Shown: positions 9,783 through 19,137 of the stretch, one piece after another
Numbering within the stretch: the first letter of the stretch is position 1
How the letters are laid out: each line of letters starts with the position of its first letter
Assembly (NCBI GenBank): GCA_002682825.1
Contig: NOKP01000009.1
Coordinates: 124,001 to 188,000 of the forward strand
Direction: 5' to 3'
Length of the DNA stretch: 64,000 nucleotides
Source: Neonectria sp. B-13
Taxonomy: Eukaryota > Ascomycota > Sordariomycetes > Hypocreales > Nectriaceae
The notes under the pieces: model-generated
Databases searched by the model: none
Seen by the model: the letters and a program-made list of their open reading frames with translations, nothing else
What the model was told of the DNA's origin: nothing
Made by a program: the position numbers and the translations under genes

Positions 9783-10813
9783 CTGGGAAAGGAGTCCTCT
9801 TCAGAGGGGATTCCCAAAGGCTGAAGAAGAGGTGGAGGGTATCAGGCAGGATGAGAGACGATGAGCTGCTGAAACGAGAGGAGATGATAGAGTAAAGGGG
9901 AACGAGTGTAGGAGGATGAGACGAAAGTCCCAGGGGTTCAAGAGAACGAAAGAGACGAGAAGGTGGAGAGGTTCTCGTATGCTGGAGAGAGTGACAGAGG
10001 ATGAAGAGGAGAGGTTTGAAAGGAGAGAATCGGGGACGGGAGAAAAGTCTTTGTGGGTTTCGAGTTGTGGGAGGAAAGGTGTGTGCCCTTGTTGTGGGCG
10101 AGGAAGGAGGCTCCTTCCCTTTGGGCAGTTGTTGGGGATGAGGCGTTGGGTGAGGCATTGCCTGAGGCTTGCAACGAACCGCCGTGACTGGCAACTGGGC
10201 GGCTTGGAGAGAGGGAAGGTGCGCGGTGCTTGCGATTCAACTGGCAACGGCCGTTGATTGGATTGTCGGCCGTAGAAGGTTGAGTGTAAGAATAGGGGTT
10301 CCCTTCAGCAAGTGGTTGTGCACCAGCGAGAAGTGCATTAGACATTGATACGGTTTCTTAGCTTGCAAGGTCTCATGAATTCCAGCCTTTCTCTGTCTCA
10401 TGATATCGTGAACACTGCTCTTGGAGTTGCTCGAGGTCATTCGAACCACTTGAAAACGTCATCGGGGAGCAACTGGCTCCTTCCACTTAAAGCGAACTCG
10501 AGCCCTCTTAAAACGTTGAACACACGCGGATCAACTTGTCCGGATTTCGATTGGCTCTCAGTTGACGTCCAACCAGCCTCACCCAAACCCGGAGTTCCTT
10601 CACTCAACAAGTTCAATTGGCAGGAGCCGAAAGGTAGAGAACCTCAGGCAGGAGCTGCTGGCCGGGGCGACAACACTGTGTGTAATCGGCAAATGTGAAA
10701 CGGAGTGGCGAGAGTGCAGTGACAGGGTCAGCGCCAACTTAAAGAGATATGAGTGAGGTGTAGATGGCTTCTGATTCTGATTATGGTGTACTAGGTATAA
10801 TTTAACCCCTGCG
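9783..10813. other. Promoter/5' leader region of the secreted repeat protein
   Basis: About 1 kb between the start of the repeat-protein gene and the stop of the RRT8/EI24-like gene, both on the minus strand. From 9790 to about 10100 the minus strand is strongly pyrimidine-rich, as fungal promoters and 5' UTRs of well-expressed genes often are. No coding sequence is recognised. Confidence 0.55.
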
Positions 10814-11854
10814 CTATACGACATTATCTGTGTACGGAGGCGGTGCAGATGAGTCCTGTGGGCCTATAAGATCGTCCACGGCCCTTCTCTTATCCTCCTC
10901 CTCTATCCGCGCTGCCCACATACCTGCTCCCGCCGTCGTAGTCAAGAGGAAGAAGAGTGACATGATCGGAATCAGCTCCAGAATCATGGCAACAGTACCA
11001 AACCAAATGTACTCCCACGCGCGATCCCTCAGTTCCTTCTTCTTCTGGTCCTTTGAAAGGCCCTTGATTTCGAACCAACGGTAGTGGGACAACTTGCCGA
11101 GTCTCGCTCCCGTGATGATGATGAATGCAAGCGTACCGACGTACGGGATCAGGTTGAGGGGCAGGAACACGATCAACTCGACGATCTGGATGATGCTCCA
11201 CGGCGTGTAAACTGCAGAGCTGGTAGGTTTTCCAAGCATTTTGACGGAATTAGGAGCATCTCGGAACAAAATCCGGTGCGGGGCAATGAGCTCAGTCAAA
11301 GAGAAGTTGATGAGAGTTGCCTAAGCAAGTGTTAGCGACCGGTCGCGAATTGTGCGGCTGTGCAGAGAAGTGAGGCTCACATCGAAAACATCCACTCGAG
11401 ACTCGTCCACGAAGAAACCCTCAAACAGAGCCTGGATAATCACCAGTCCTTCTCCCAGCACCAGCACCATAGCGTTGAACCAGGCACCCCATCCATGGAA
11501 GATAGCCAGGAACGCATACTGCGGCAAAAAGGTGAAGGTGAAGAGAACGAAATAGACCAAGAATGATATGAGCGACAGAGGCAGCATGCGCCCCGCGAAC
11601 AGCGGCCAGAACTCGCGATGGCGCATGAAATACCAGATGCCGCGGATGGGATAGGATGCAGCAGTGCCGGCTCGCTTGAGGTAGAGAATTGGCCGGTGGA
11701 CAGGCCGTAGGAGGGCCTCGACCCGCGTGGGATACTGCCGATCAGATGCGCCGTTTTGAGGCATGGTTGGATTGTGACTTGTAGCTGCAGGGAAACCAGA
11801 GGCTGGAGGCATCATGAGTCGTGGCTGTGGTGTTGCTGTGCAGTCGGCCAGCAT
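10814..11854 (-). CDS. RRT8/LDS-like multipass membrane protein (EI24-type)
   Basis: Two exons, 11854-11381 and 11320-10814, with a 60-nt phase-0 intron (GTGAGC donor, GCTAAC branch site, TTAG acceptor), giving 326 residues. Hydrophobic segments include LISFLVYFVLFTFTFL, WFNAMVLVLGEGLVIIQALF, a segment with IVELIVFLPLNLIPYVGTL plus AFIII, and MILELIPIMSLFFLL. The order of helices and the loop after RGIWYFMRHREFWPLF fit the EI24/outer spore wall RRT8 (Lds) family, whose yeast members localise to lipid droplets and the spore wall. The fungal function is not established here. The tail is charged and ends in a PPPY motif (APPPYTDNVV) that could bind WW domains. The gene is divergent from the GFA-like gene. 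Confidence 0.78.
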
Positions 11855-12373
11855 CCGCTACGTCACCGATCGGAGAAATGTTCCCGATAATTCCGGATGC
11901 AGCATGGACCACGTGCTCGGCCGGGTGACCCCACTGGCCTCGACGTAGACTCGCCCGGACTGGAGAATGAAAATCAGCTTGTCAGCCCTAAATTGTGGCA
12001 AGATATAGGGTAGGAAGGTGGTCATTTCGGTGTTACTACTCTTGCGGGCTTTAATCTCTAATTGATGCTTTTTAATTCTCTTGATGCTATCATTGTGATG
12101 TAGGTGAGTTTTAACGTGCTACGAGTCCATTAAGCGTTGAGATCATCGTTATCCGAAGGCGGGGTTGTTCGCGCCCTTGCGATGTCATCACTCGGGAAAC
12201 ATAATAACATCCATCAATCTACTTACGCTCATGTGACAAATAAATAAAACCATTTGTTACCGAAGCTTGGTCCAGGGAGCTCAAATTCTTATTAAACAAC
12301 ATTTACCACTAGAAATGTGGGCAAACCCACCGCCTAATCTCATTCAAACTCACAGTGCTAGCGACCCACGACG
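11855..12373. other. Bidirectional promoter region, 519 bp
   Basis: Shared between the divergent RRT8/EI24-like and GFA-like genes. The part from 12000 to 12330 is AT-rich with several short direct words. No coding or RNA gene was recognised. Confidence 0.5.
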
Positions 12374-12820
12374 ATGAATCCGAAGATCGAGTGCCAATGT
12401 CGCCAAATCCTCATTTACGCATCCCAACCGGAGCCCTTGAGTGTCTACTGCTGCCACTGCCTCGAATGCCAGAAGCAGTCGTCTTCAGCCTTCGGTACTT
12501 CGGCCATCTTCCCTGCCGAGGGAATGTGGCCGCTCCCGGAAGACATGAGGTCCAGACTTGGGCTCTGGGTCCGAACGACAGACGCGGGCAACACGCTTGA
12601 GTGTTACTTTTGCAAGGAATGTGGCGTGAGGATCTTGCATCGCACTATTTTGCCGGATGGAACGCCCAAGCCTACGCTGAGCATCAAGGGAGGTTGCTTG
12701 GAGGGATTGAGCTGGGAGGGCGCCAGGCACATCTATACGCGATCGGCTAGGGTTCCTGTCCAAGGCGATGCAGCGTCGCCTGGCTCTGCGGTTGGCTTGG
12801 AGAATGATGTGAGGGAGTAG
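12374..12820 (+). CDS. GFA-family (CENP-V/GFA domain) zinc-binding protein
   Basis: A single exon encoding 148 residues. The zinc-binding layout of the glutathione-dependent formaldehyde-activating enzyme fold is visible: C7-x-C9, then C27-H-C29-x2-C32 (CHCLECQKQSSSAF), and a third pair in FCKECGVRI. Length and spacing match stand-alone fungal GFA proteins of about 130-160 residues. Members of this family are annotated for formaldehyde-glutathione adduct formation, but most fungal paralogues have no demonstrated substrate. The start is the first ATG of the frame, eleven bases after an in-frame-free leader, and matches the usual N-terminus just ahead of the first CxC. Confidence 0.88.
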   Translation: MNPKIECQCRQILIYASQPEPLSVYCCHCLECQKQSSSAFGTSAIFPAEGMWPLPEDMRSRLGLWVRTTDAGNTLECYFCKECGVRILHRTILPDGTPKPTLSIKGGCLEGLSWEGARHIYTRSARVPVQGDAASPGSAVGLENDVRE

Positions 12821-13353
12821 TGGATTGAAGGCTCAATGAGAATTGCGGTGCTTGCCGCTAGAACAACACAACACTTGTGATCCGACCCTGCAACGTAAGG
12901 TCCAGCCTACAAATGATCAATGGGAAATGCACGAAGTATTCGTATGTGCTTCGAGATCTGGATCTCAAACAACCCCTGCCAGACTCAGCTTTGGTGGGGC
13001 ATCGGGAATCCGGACCCTTGTCGGAGCTATCGAATCCCCATAAAGCCGATGCCGGTGCCCATCTCCGACCGAAACCCACATCGCCGTTCCGATACCAAAC
13101 CGTGTCACTTGCGCCTCAATAGTCATCCATGCTGAATTGAAATTGATTCGATTTCTTGTCGATGCCTGATCAATGGGATCCCGAGGAGGGTAAGCGTGCT
13201 GATGGAGGTGGACATCTCGGGGTCCTCGCACATCCGAGACGACGTGTCCTGCGATTCTCGTTTATACTTATAGAGATTGCATCGCAGCATTGTCTCACTC
13301 AAGCAGAGCCCTAACTCACCTCAATTCGCCTCATTTTCACAGAAACCATCACA
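12821..13353. other. Intergenic region, 533 bp
   Basis: Between the GFA-like and SDR genes on the same strand. The stretch 12965-13231 is open on the minus strand but has no coding character. A block at about 12995-13040 vaguely resembles the 3' half of a tRNA but does not fold. The A/T stretch 13258-13273 may be part of the SDR promoter. Confidence 0.5.
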
Positions 13354-14412
13354 ATGTCGGTCCTATCGCAAATGTTTCCGCCCTCACCCACCTTCACAGA
13401 GACTTCTCTGCCCTCACTATCCTCAAGAATCTACGTCATCACCGGCGCAACCTCTGGAGTTGGCTTTGAGCTCGCCAAGATCCTCTACTCAAAATCTGCA
13501 GTAGTTTACATCGCTGCTCGAAATGTCACGAGGATCACCTCGTCAATTGAAGCCATCAAAGCATCTTCTCCCGAATCTACCGGCCGCTTAGAGCCCCTAC
13601 AAGTCGATTTATCCGACTTGAAGAGCATTGCACCAGCTGCCAGGTTTTTCAAAGAAAAGGAGACTAGACTCGATGGCCTGGTGCTCAATGCAGGCGTGAT
13701 GATGGCGCCCGAGGGCAGCAAGACTCAGCAAGGCCACGACCTGCAAATGGGAACCAACTGTCTCGGGGGATATCTCCTATCGCGGCAACTGGAGGATGTA
13801 CTCATCAACACCGTCGGCCTAGCAGAAAAAGACAGTGTGCGAGTTGTCTGGCTGGCGAGTACTCTCCAAAATGGCAACGGAATAACATGGGACGACACAA
13901 AAGGCGAACCAAAGTTGGGGAAGAGCCAATTTGAGAACTATATGATGACTAAAGTCGGAAACGTCCTACTGGCCCATGAGACTTCAACACGGCTAGGGGG
14001 TCATGGAGTCTTGTCTGTGGTGAGTGTGCCTAAGAAATGACGGAATCAAGCTAACACGTCCAGTCGGTAAACCCGGGGCTCTTGAAGACAGAGCTGCAGC
14101 GCCACATGCCAAAACCAGCTTCTTTCGTAATGGTGAGATCCCCTCAATGAAGCAAACGGAGAGCAATGTACTAATGATTTGAAGGGCATCCTATTCAAAA
14201 GCGCCAAGTTTGGAGCGTACAGCGAGATGTTCGGGCTCTTGTCTCCGGACATCACATTCGAGAAGAACGGTGCCTTTATCATTCCTTGGGGTCGCTTTGG
14301 GTGTGTGCCTGATGACATCAAAGCTGGATTGAACAAGAAAGAGCAGGGGGGGACAGGGGCGTCTGCGCGGTTTGTTGCATGGTGCGAGCGAGAGACTAAG
14401 GCGTACCAGTGA
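13354..14412 (+). CDS. Short-chain dehydrogenase/reductase
   Basis: Three exons, 13354-14019, 14064-14132 and 14185-14412, with 44- and 52-nt introns (both GTGAG donors), giving 320 residues. The Rossmann dinucleotide motif is ITGATSGVGFELA near residue 33. NAG is in LVLNAGVMMAPEG, and the catalytic pair is in ENYMMTK (Tyr-x3-Lys). The last exon holds IIPWGRFG, a hallmark of the fungal SDR group related to retinol dehydrogenases and WW-domain oxidoreductase-like enzymes. The substrate cannot be read from sequence. The C-terminus is soluble, with no peroxisomal tripeptide. The gene is convergent with the EEP-family gene, with only 85 bp between the stops. Confidence 0.88.
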
Positions 14413-14497
14413 GGATATGATGCGAGAATTGTGATTTATACCCGGCATATAATTGTTTATTGACATTGTTTGTATTCATCCCACTCCAACTGACTCA

Positions 14498-15388
14498 TCA
14501 CTGCTTGCGCGGCATATTAAAGTCCACTACCACAGGGCGATGGTCTGAGATGAAGATGCCATTATCAAACCGAGTGTTCAGAACTGCAAACGAATTCCAT
14601 TCCAGACCCTCAGGGTCGTTGACAAAGATGTGGTCAATCTCCGTATCATCTGATGCATTCACCGTAAACGCCGTGTAAGTCTTTGAGTTTCCAAAATGGT
14701 GTTCCGCAGGTACCACGTCTTTGGTGTCGTGCATCTCCGAAGCCAAGGTCAGGTACGCAGGGTTGTCGGGCGTGACATTGAGGTCACCACCGAGGAACAC
14801 GGGGATGGTCTTCTTCTTGTAAGTGGACCAGTCGTCGGCGATGTTGACAAGAAGCTTGGCGGAGTTTTCGCGGGCAACTTGGCCGACGTGATCAAAATGC
14901 GTGCACATGTAGACGAAGCGCGCACCGGAGCTGTCGTGACGGAGGCGGGCGACAGTGACGATGCGTGGAAGGGCAGCATCCCATCCGACAGAGCCAACTT
15001 CTTCGGGCGTTTCGCTGAGCCAATAAGTTTTGCTGTCTTCGAGTTTCCACACAGAAGGACGATAGAAGATGGGCGAGAACTCTCCGCCTTGAGCACCGTC
15101 ATCACGACCAACACCAACGTAGGTCCACTCATCGCCGAGACTATTGTCGAGGTCTTGAACTTGAGGGTACGTGGCCTCTTGGAAGCACATGAGCGACTCG
15201 GGACGCCCGGCAGTCTCGTAGTTGAGCTGGGCTGACATTAGTGGCTGTCGAACAGACCAGAGTTCTTCGCCAGTGCCGGCGACTGAAACGGCCAGACGGA
15301 TGTTGTAAGTCATTAGCCGCATGCTGAGGGTGCGGGACGACGCCGCAGCCACAGAAACGGCACTGAAAAGAATAGAATCAAGCTTCAT
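14498..15388 (-). CDS. Secreted endonuclease/exonuclease/phosphatase-family protein
   Basis: A single exon encoding 296 residues. The N-terminus MKLDSILFSAVSVAAASS looks like a signal peptide. The EEP fold motifs appear in order: MTYNIR, CFQEAT, a central region with WLSETPEE, THFDHVG, GGDLNVTPDNPAY, EIDHIF and SDHRPVVVDF. These supply the metal and phosphate ligands (Asn, Glu, His, Asp-x-Asn, Asp-His). The family includes DNase I-like nucleases, inositol phosphatases and sphingomyelinases. The WLSETPEE and SDHRPV signature is typical of the secreted bacterial and fungal mono-domain enzymes whose substrate is not fixed by sequence. The gene is divergent from the AtuA-type gene. Confidence 0.88.
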   Translation of the reverse strand: MKLDSILFSAVSVAAASSRTLSMRLMTYNIRLAVSVAGTGEELWSVRQPLMSAQLNYETAGRPESLMCFQEATYPQVQDLDNSLGDEWTYVGVGRDDGAQGGEFSPIFYRPSVWKLEDSKTYWLSETPEEVGSVGWDAALPRIVTVARLRHDSSGARFVYMCTHFDHVGQVARENSAKLLVNIADDWSTYKKKTIPVFLGGDLNVTPDNPAYLTLASEMHDTKDVVPAEHHFGNSKTYTAFTVNASDDTEIDHIFVNDPEGLEWNSFAVLNTRFDNGIFISDHRPVVVDFNMPRKQ

Positions 15389-16337
15389 GTTGGGGAGTAG
15401 TTGACGAGATTCCCTCTAGATAACGGTGATTCTGAAACGCATTCTGGCCCGCGTAGCTCGCTCTTTATACAGCTGATTCAGTGATATCATCCCAAACATC
15501 ACTGCAACTATGGCCCACGTGCAATCAAGCTCCGTCGAGTTTCCTAATTCGGAAATCGAATGGGTGCCGTACACTAGCGCGGAAGTAGGGGTCATGCCTT
15601 GAAATACGCCGGTAGATATCACGATCAACATCCACGTGGGGGAACTGAGTGGCGTCAATCTAGCGAACCCATGTCAGAAGGACAATTTTTTCGACGTAGT
15701 GGGTTGAGTGTTAGACTTAAGTTAATAGAATGCCCGCAGTATCACCTTGAGGTGACATTGAAGTCTTTCGCAGGGCATTTTAAGTGGATGGCGTGGGGGA
15801 GCTTGGAGTGGTCGGCGATCACAACCAGCAGTGATCGACTTGGTATTGATCCAGTGAGCTTCAAAAGAAACTCACATGGTGAAATTAACAGGGTGTCACG
15901 GCGAGAAGCCTGCGGAAGGTCGACACAGTCAGTTCATAACTGCATTCAAGGTCCAATTATTCTTGAGTTTGGTGATGTCAGCGACATTTGGGGTTATCGA
16001 GGCAAGTCAAAAGTTCGAGGCCGACTGCATTTAAGTGCTAGGATAATGCTACGATAAGAGTTTGACGATCACTCGTTCGGCAGGTCGGGTATCAAGATAA
16101 GCAAACGGTGACTTGATACAAGCGGGCCAGTAAACGCACGCATTCGTTGGTAGGTATGGTTTGCCTGAAAATGCTCGATAGTATGCGACTGTCCGAAGAG
16201 AAGGAGGGAAGACGAGGTTTCGACGTGGGAGCAGATCTCGATGGACTGGTGGATTGTCATGATGCAGTCAGCGAGAGTCGTGAAATGAAGTTGCAGTTAA
16301 ATCTCACCAAATTCAGAGAAAGAAGGAGAAAACGAAC

Positions 16338-16429
16338 GATTGCCAAGCAGCGACATGAAACGCAAGATCACAAAAAGTCGGATGATTGCCAAGAAGTGAC
16401 ATGAAACGCAAGACCACAAAGGTCGGTCG
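16338..16429. repeat. Two tandem copies of a 46-bp unit
   Basis: Copies at 16338-16383 and 16384-16429 both begin GATTGCCAAG and share GACATGAAACGCAAGA and CACAAA, with a handful of substitutions. The unit is not coding. Confidence 0.8.
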
Positions 16430-17037
16430 AGGGCGACGACTGGGGGCTAGTCAGGACTAATTGTGGTAGTGCAGCAGCTCTTTTCACCTCCAAGAATTAG
16501 AGATTAAGAAATACAGTGCCTTGTCAATTAATCAGCGACTCCGAATCGTGTTTCCTCAGTTTTGTGTAATTAATTAGCATACCGCCAGTGGTTGGCGACC
16601 GGGATAAGATTTCCGCCCCAAACATCAACCACGACCCCCCAACGACTCGAAATGATACCCTGACTCCGGAATAAAGGAAATTGAATATCCGCATATCCAG
16701 CTCACCCAAATCCTACATCTCGGCAGACTTCGCCTCTCCGAGTCTTCTCCAACGATGTCATTCGCTGGTGGGTATTCTTTTCCGCCGTCCCAATCGGCTA
16801 AGGAACCCCAAGAACGCGGCGTGGCGGCGGAGTTAAACCCCACACTCTCGATTCGATGTCTCGAGGTCAAATCTTCATGCGGGGCTAGACTGGTTCTGGC
16901 GTGAGGAGAAGGTGTCGTGACAGTTTGGGCCGAACGCGGGAGAGCGAAGCCAGTCGGTTGGAGACGTGAGAGTGCAACTCCGCGTGCTGTCTTCCGGGCT
17001 TGACTGATGACGTGTGGAAAGGAGGGGAGAGGTGATG

Positions 17038-17043
17038 TATAAG
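17038..17043 (+). promoter_or_regulatory. Possible TATA element of the AtuA-type gene
   Basis: TATAAG about 108 bp upstream of the ATG at 17146. The spacing suits a fungal TATA, but the motif is weak. Confidence 0.3.
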
Positions 17044-17145
17044 AAGACGGATGTTGAAGGCGGAGAGAGAGAGAGATAGAGAGAGTAGATGATACTCGAA
17101 CCCTACGCATTGACAACAAGAGTCGATACAGAGGCCAATATCAAA

Positions 17146-19062
17146 ATGCCTGCCACAAAGCGAGCAATCCGCATCGCCGGTTCGTCCGGCGGCTTCTCCG
17201 ACCGCCAGCGAGCCATCGGCGACCTGGCCAAGAACTGCGACATCGACTGCATCATCGGAGACTGGCTGTCAGAATGCACCATGACGCTGCACGGCGCCCA
17301 GAAGACGGAAAACACGCGCGCGCGCCAGGCCGGCGAGCTCAAGGAGGAGCCCGTGGGCCTCTTCGACCCGACCTTCATGGACAACCTGTCCCCTGCGCTG
17401 CCGTATCTCAAGTCCAAGAACATCAAAGTCGCCGTCAATGCCGGTGCCAGCGACACGGAGCTCCTCGCCAAGCTGGTCGAGGAGGAGGTCAAGCGGCAGG
17501 GGCTTGATTTGAAGGTGGGATGGATCAACGGCGATGAAGTCACGGACACGATCAAACGGCTGTACGAGAACGGCGAGGAGTTTGTCAGCTTGATGACGGG
17601 CGAGACTCTAAAGGAATGGGGCCACGATATCCTCTGCGCCCAGTAAGTCGTCCTCAGCAAGCACCCCCAGCACTGTACTGACCGACCTAGGTGCTATCTC
17701 GGCGGCGCTGGCATCGCAGAAGCCCTCCGCCAAGGATGCGACATTGTCATCGCCGGCCGTGTCGCCGACGCCGCTACTACCATCGGCGCGTCCATGTGGT
17801 GGCACGGCTGGAACCGCGAGACGGACCTCGACCAGATCGCCGGCTCGCTGGTGGCAGGCCATCTGATCGAGTGCTCGGCGTACGTGTGCGGCGGCTACTA
17901 CTCGGGCTTCAAGCGCCTGATGGACAAGTGCGAGAACATCGGCTTCCCCATCGCCGAGATCCAGCACGACGGGTCGTGCATCCTCAGCAAGGAGCCCGGC
18001 ACTGGCGGCGAGGTGTCCGTCGGTACAGTTTCCTCGCAGCTGCTGTACGAGATCCAGGGCCCTCTGTACTACGGCTCCGATGTCACTGCCAACCTCGAGG
18101 GCATCGTCATGGAGGACATTGCCAAGGACCGCGTCCTGGTCAGCGGTGTCAAGGGTCTTCCCGCACCCTCCACGACAAAGGTCGGCATCACCGCGTTCGG
18201 AGGCTACCAGGCCGAGTTCCACTACTACATCGTCGGTCTCGACCTCGAGGAGAAGGCCGAGTGGACAGAGCGACAGATCCGCCACTCGATCGGCGACGCG
18301 ATCAAGGACCTGACGTGCCTCAAGTTTACGCTGAATGGCTACTCCCCAGACAACCCCCGGAACCAGGAGGTGTCCACTGTCGACTTCCGCATCTTCGTCC
18401 AGACCAAGAACAAGGCGCTCGTCGACAAGTTCACCCTCGACGTCCCCGGCTTCAACCGCTGGTGCATGGAGAACTTCCTGCAGAGCTGTCCCGGCGCAAC
18501 GCTCGGCAACGACCAGCGCCAAAGCGAAGGCAAGCCATTCTACGAATACTACGTGACGCTTCTTCCCCAAAAGGAGATCGCCCACCGCGTCGAGCTCCCC
18601 TGGGCCAACAAGTCCATCGAAATCGCCGTCCAGGAAAACACCAGGCCAGACTACCCCCGCGACCAGAAGTCGTATGAGACCAAGAACCCCGTCGACCTGG
18701 AGACCTTTGGTCCTACGACCCGCGGACCTCTGGGCTGGATCGTCGGCGGCCGCTCCGGTGACAAGGCATCGGATGCCAACGTGGGCTTCTACGTGCGCCA
18801 CGCGGATGAATGGGACTGGCTGCGTAGTGTGTTGACAATCGAGAAGATTCAGCAGCTGCTCGAGGGCAGCAACAAGGGCAAGAAGATTGAGCGGTTCGAG
18901 ATCCCCGGCATCCGGGCGGTGCACTTCCTCGTAAGAGACCACCTCGATCGTGGATACAACTCCACAAGCGAGTACGACACGCTGGGGAAGAATATTTGCG
19001 AGTACTTGCGGGCGAAGCACATCGAGCTGCCCAACAAGTTCCTCCGACGAGGCCGGATTTAG
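17146..19062 (+). CDS. AtuA-type protein (DUF1446; acyclic terpene utilisation-like)
   Basis: Two exons, 17146-17642 and 17691-19062, with a 48-nt intron (GTAAGT donor, CCTAG acceptor, phase 2), giving 622 residues. The N-terminal domain begins IRIAGSSGGFSDRQRAI and contains CDIDCIIGDWLSE, VAVNAG, GCDIVIAGRVADAAT, GGYYSGFK, GEVSVGTVSSQLLYEIQGP and YYGSDVTANLEGI, all typical of DUF1446. The C-terminal part has GWIVGGRSGDKASDANVG, the AtuA C-terminal signature. Bacterial AtuA belongs to the citronellol/geraniol degradation operon, but its reaction is unproven and fungal homologues are uncharacterised. An in-frame ATG at 17089 would add 19 residues; the later one is preferred because the conserved domain starts right after it. 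Convergent with the ferric reductase gene, 75 bp apart. Confidence 0.88.
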
Positions 19063-19137
19063 TGTAAAATTAGACAAAACAAATAGTTGGAAATGACCAA
19101 ATTCACGATCAATTTCTTTGACCGAGTATATACCGCG

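Larger units (their letters stand above)
15389..17145. other. Divergent intergenic region, about 1.76 kb
   Basis: Lies between the EEP-family gene (minus) and the AtuA-type gene (plus). It has lower GC than its flanks and no convincing coding sequence. It contains a two-copy 46-bp tandem repeat at 16338-16429 and a TATA-like TATAAG at about 17038, roughly 108 bp before the AtuA start. Confidence 0.55.

Noticed and set aside
12965..13050. tRNA-like 3' half around 12995-13040
   Set aside because: The T-arm loop is one base too long and no matching acceptor or anticodon arm can be found, so I do not call a tRNA or SINE.
17608..19077. 489-codon open frame on the minus strand
   Set aside because: It is antisense to the well-supported AtuA-type coding sequence; it stays open because of GC-rich third positions.
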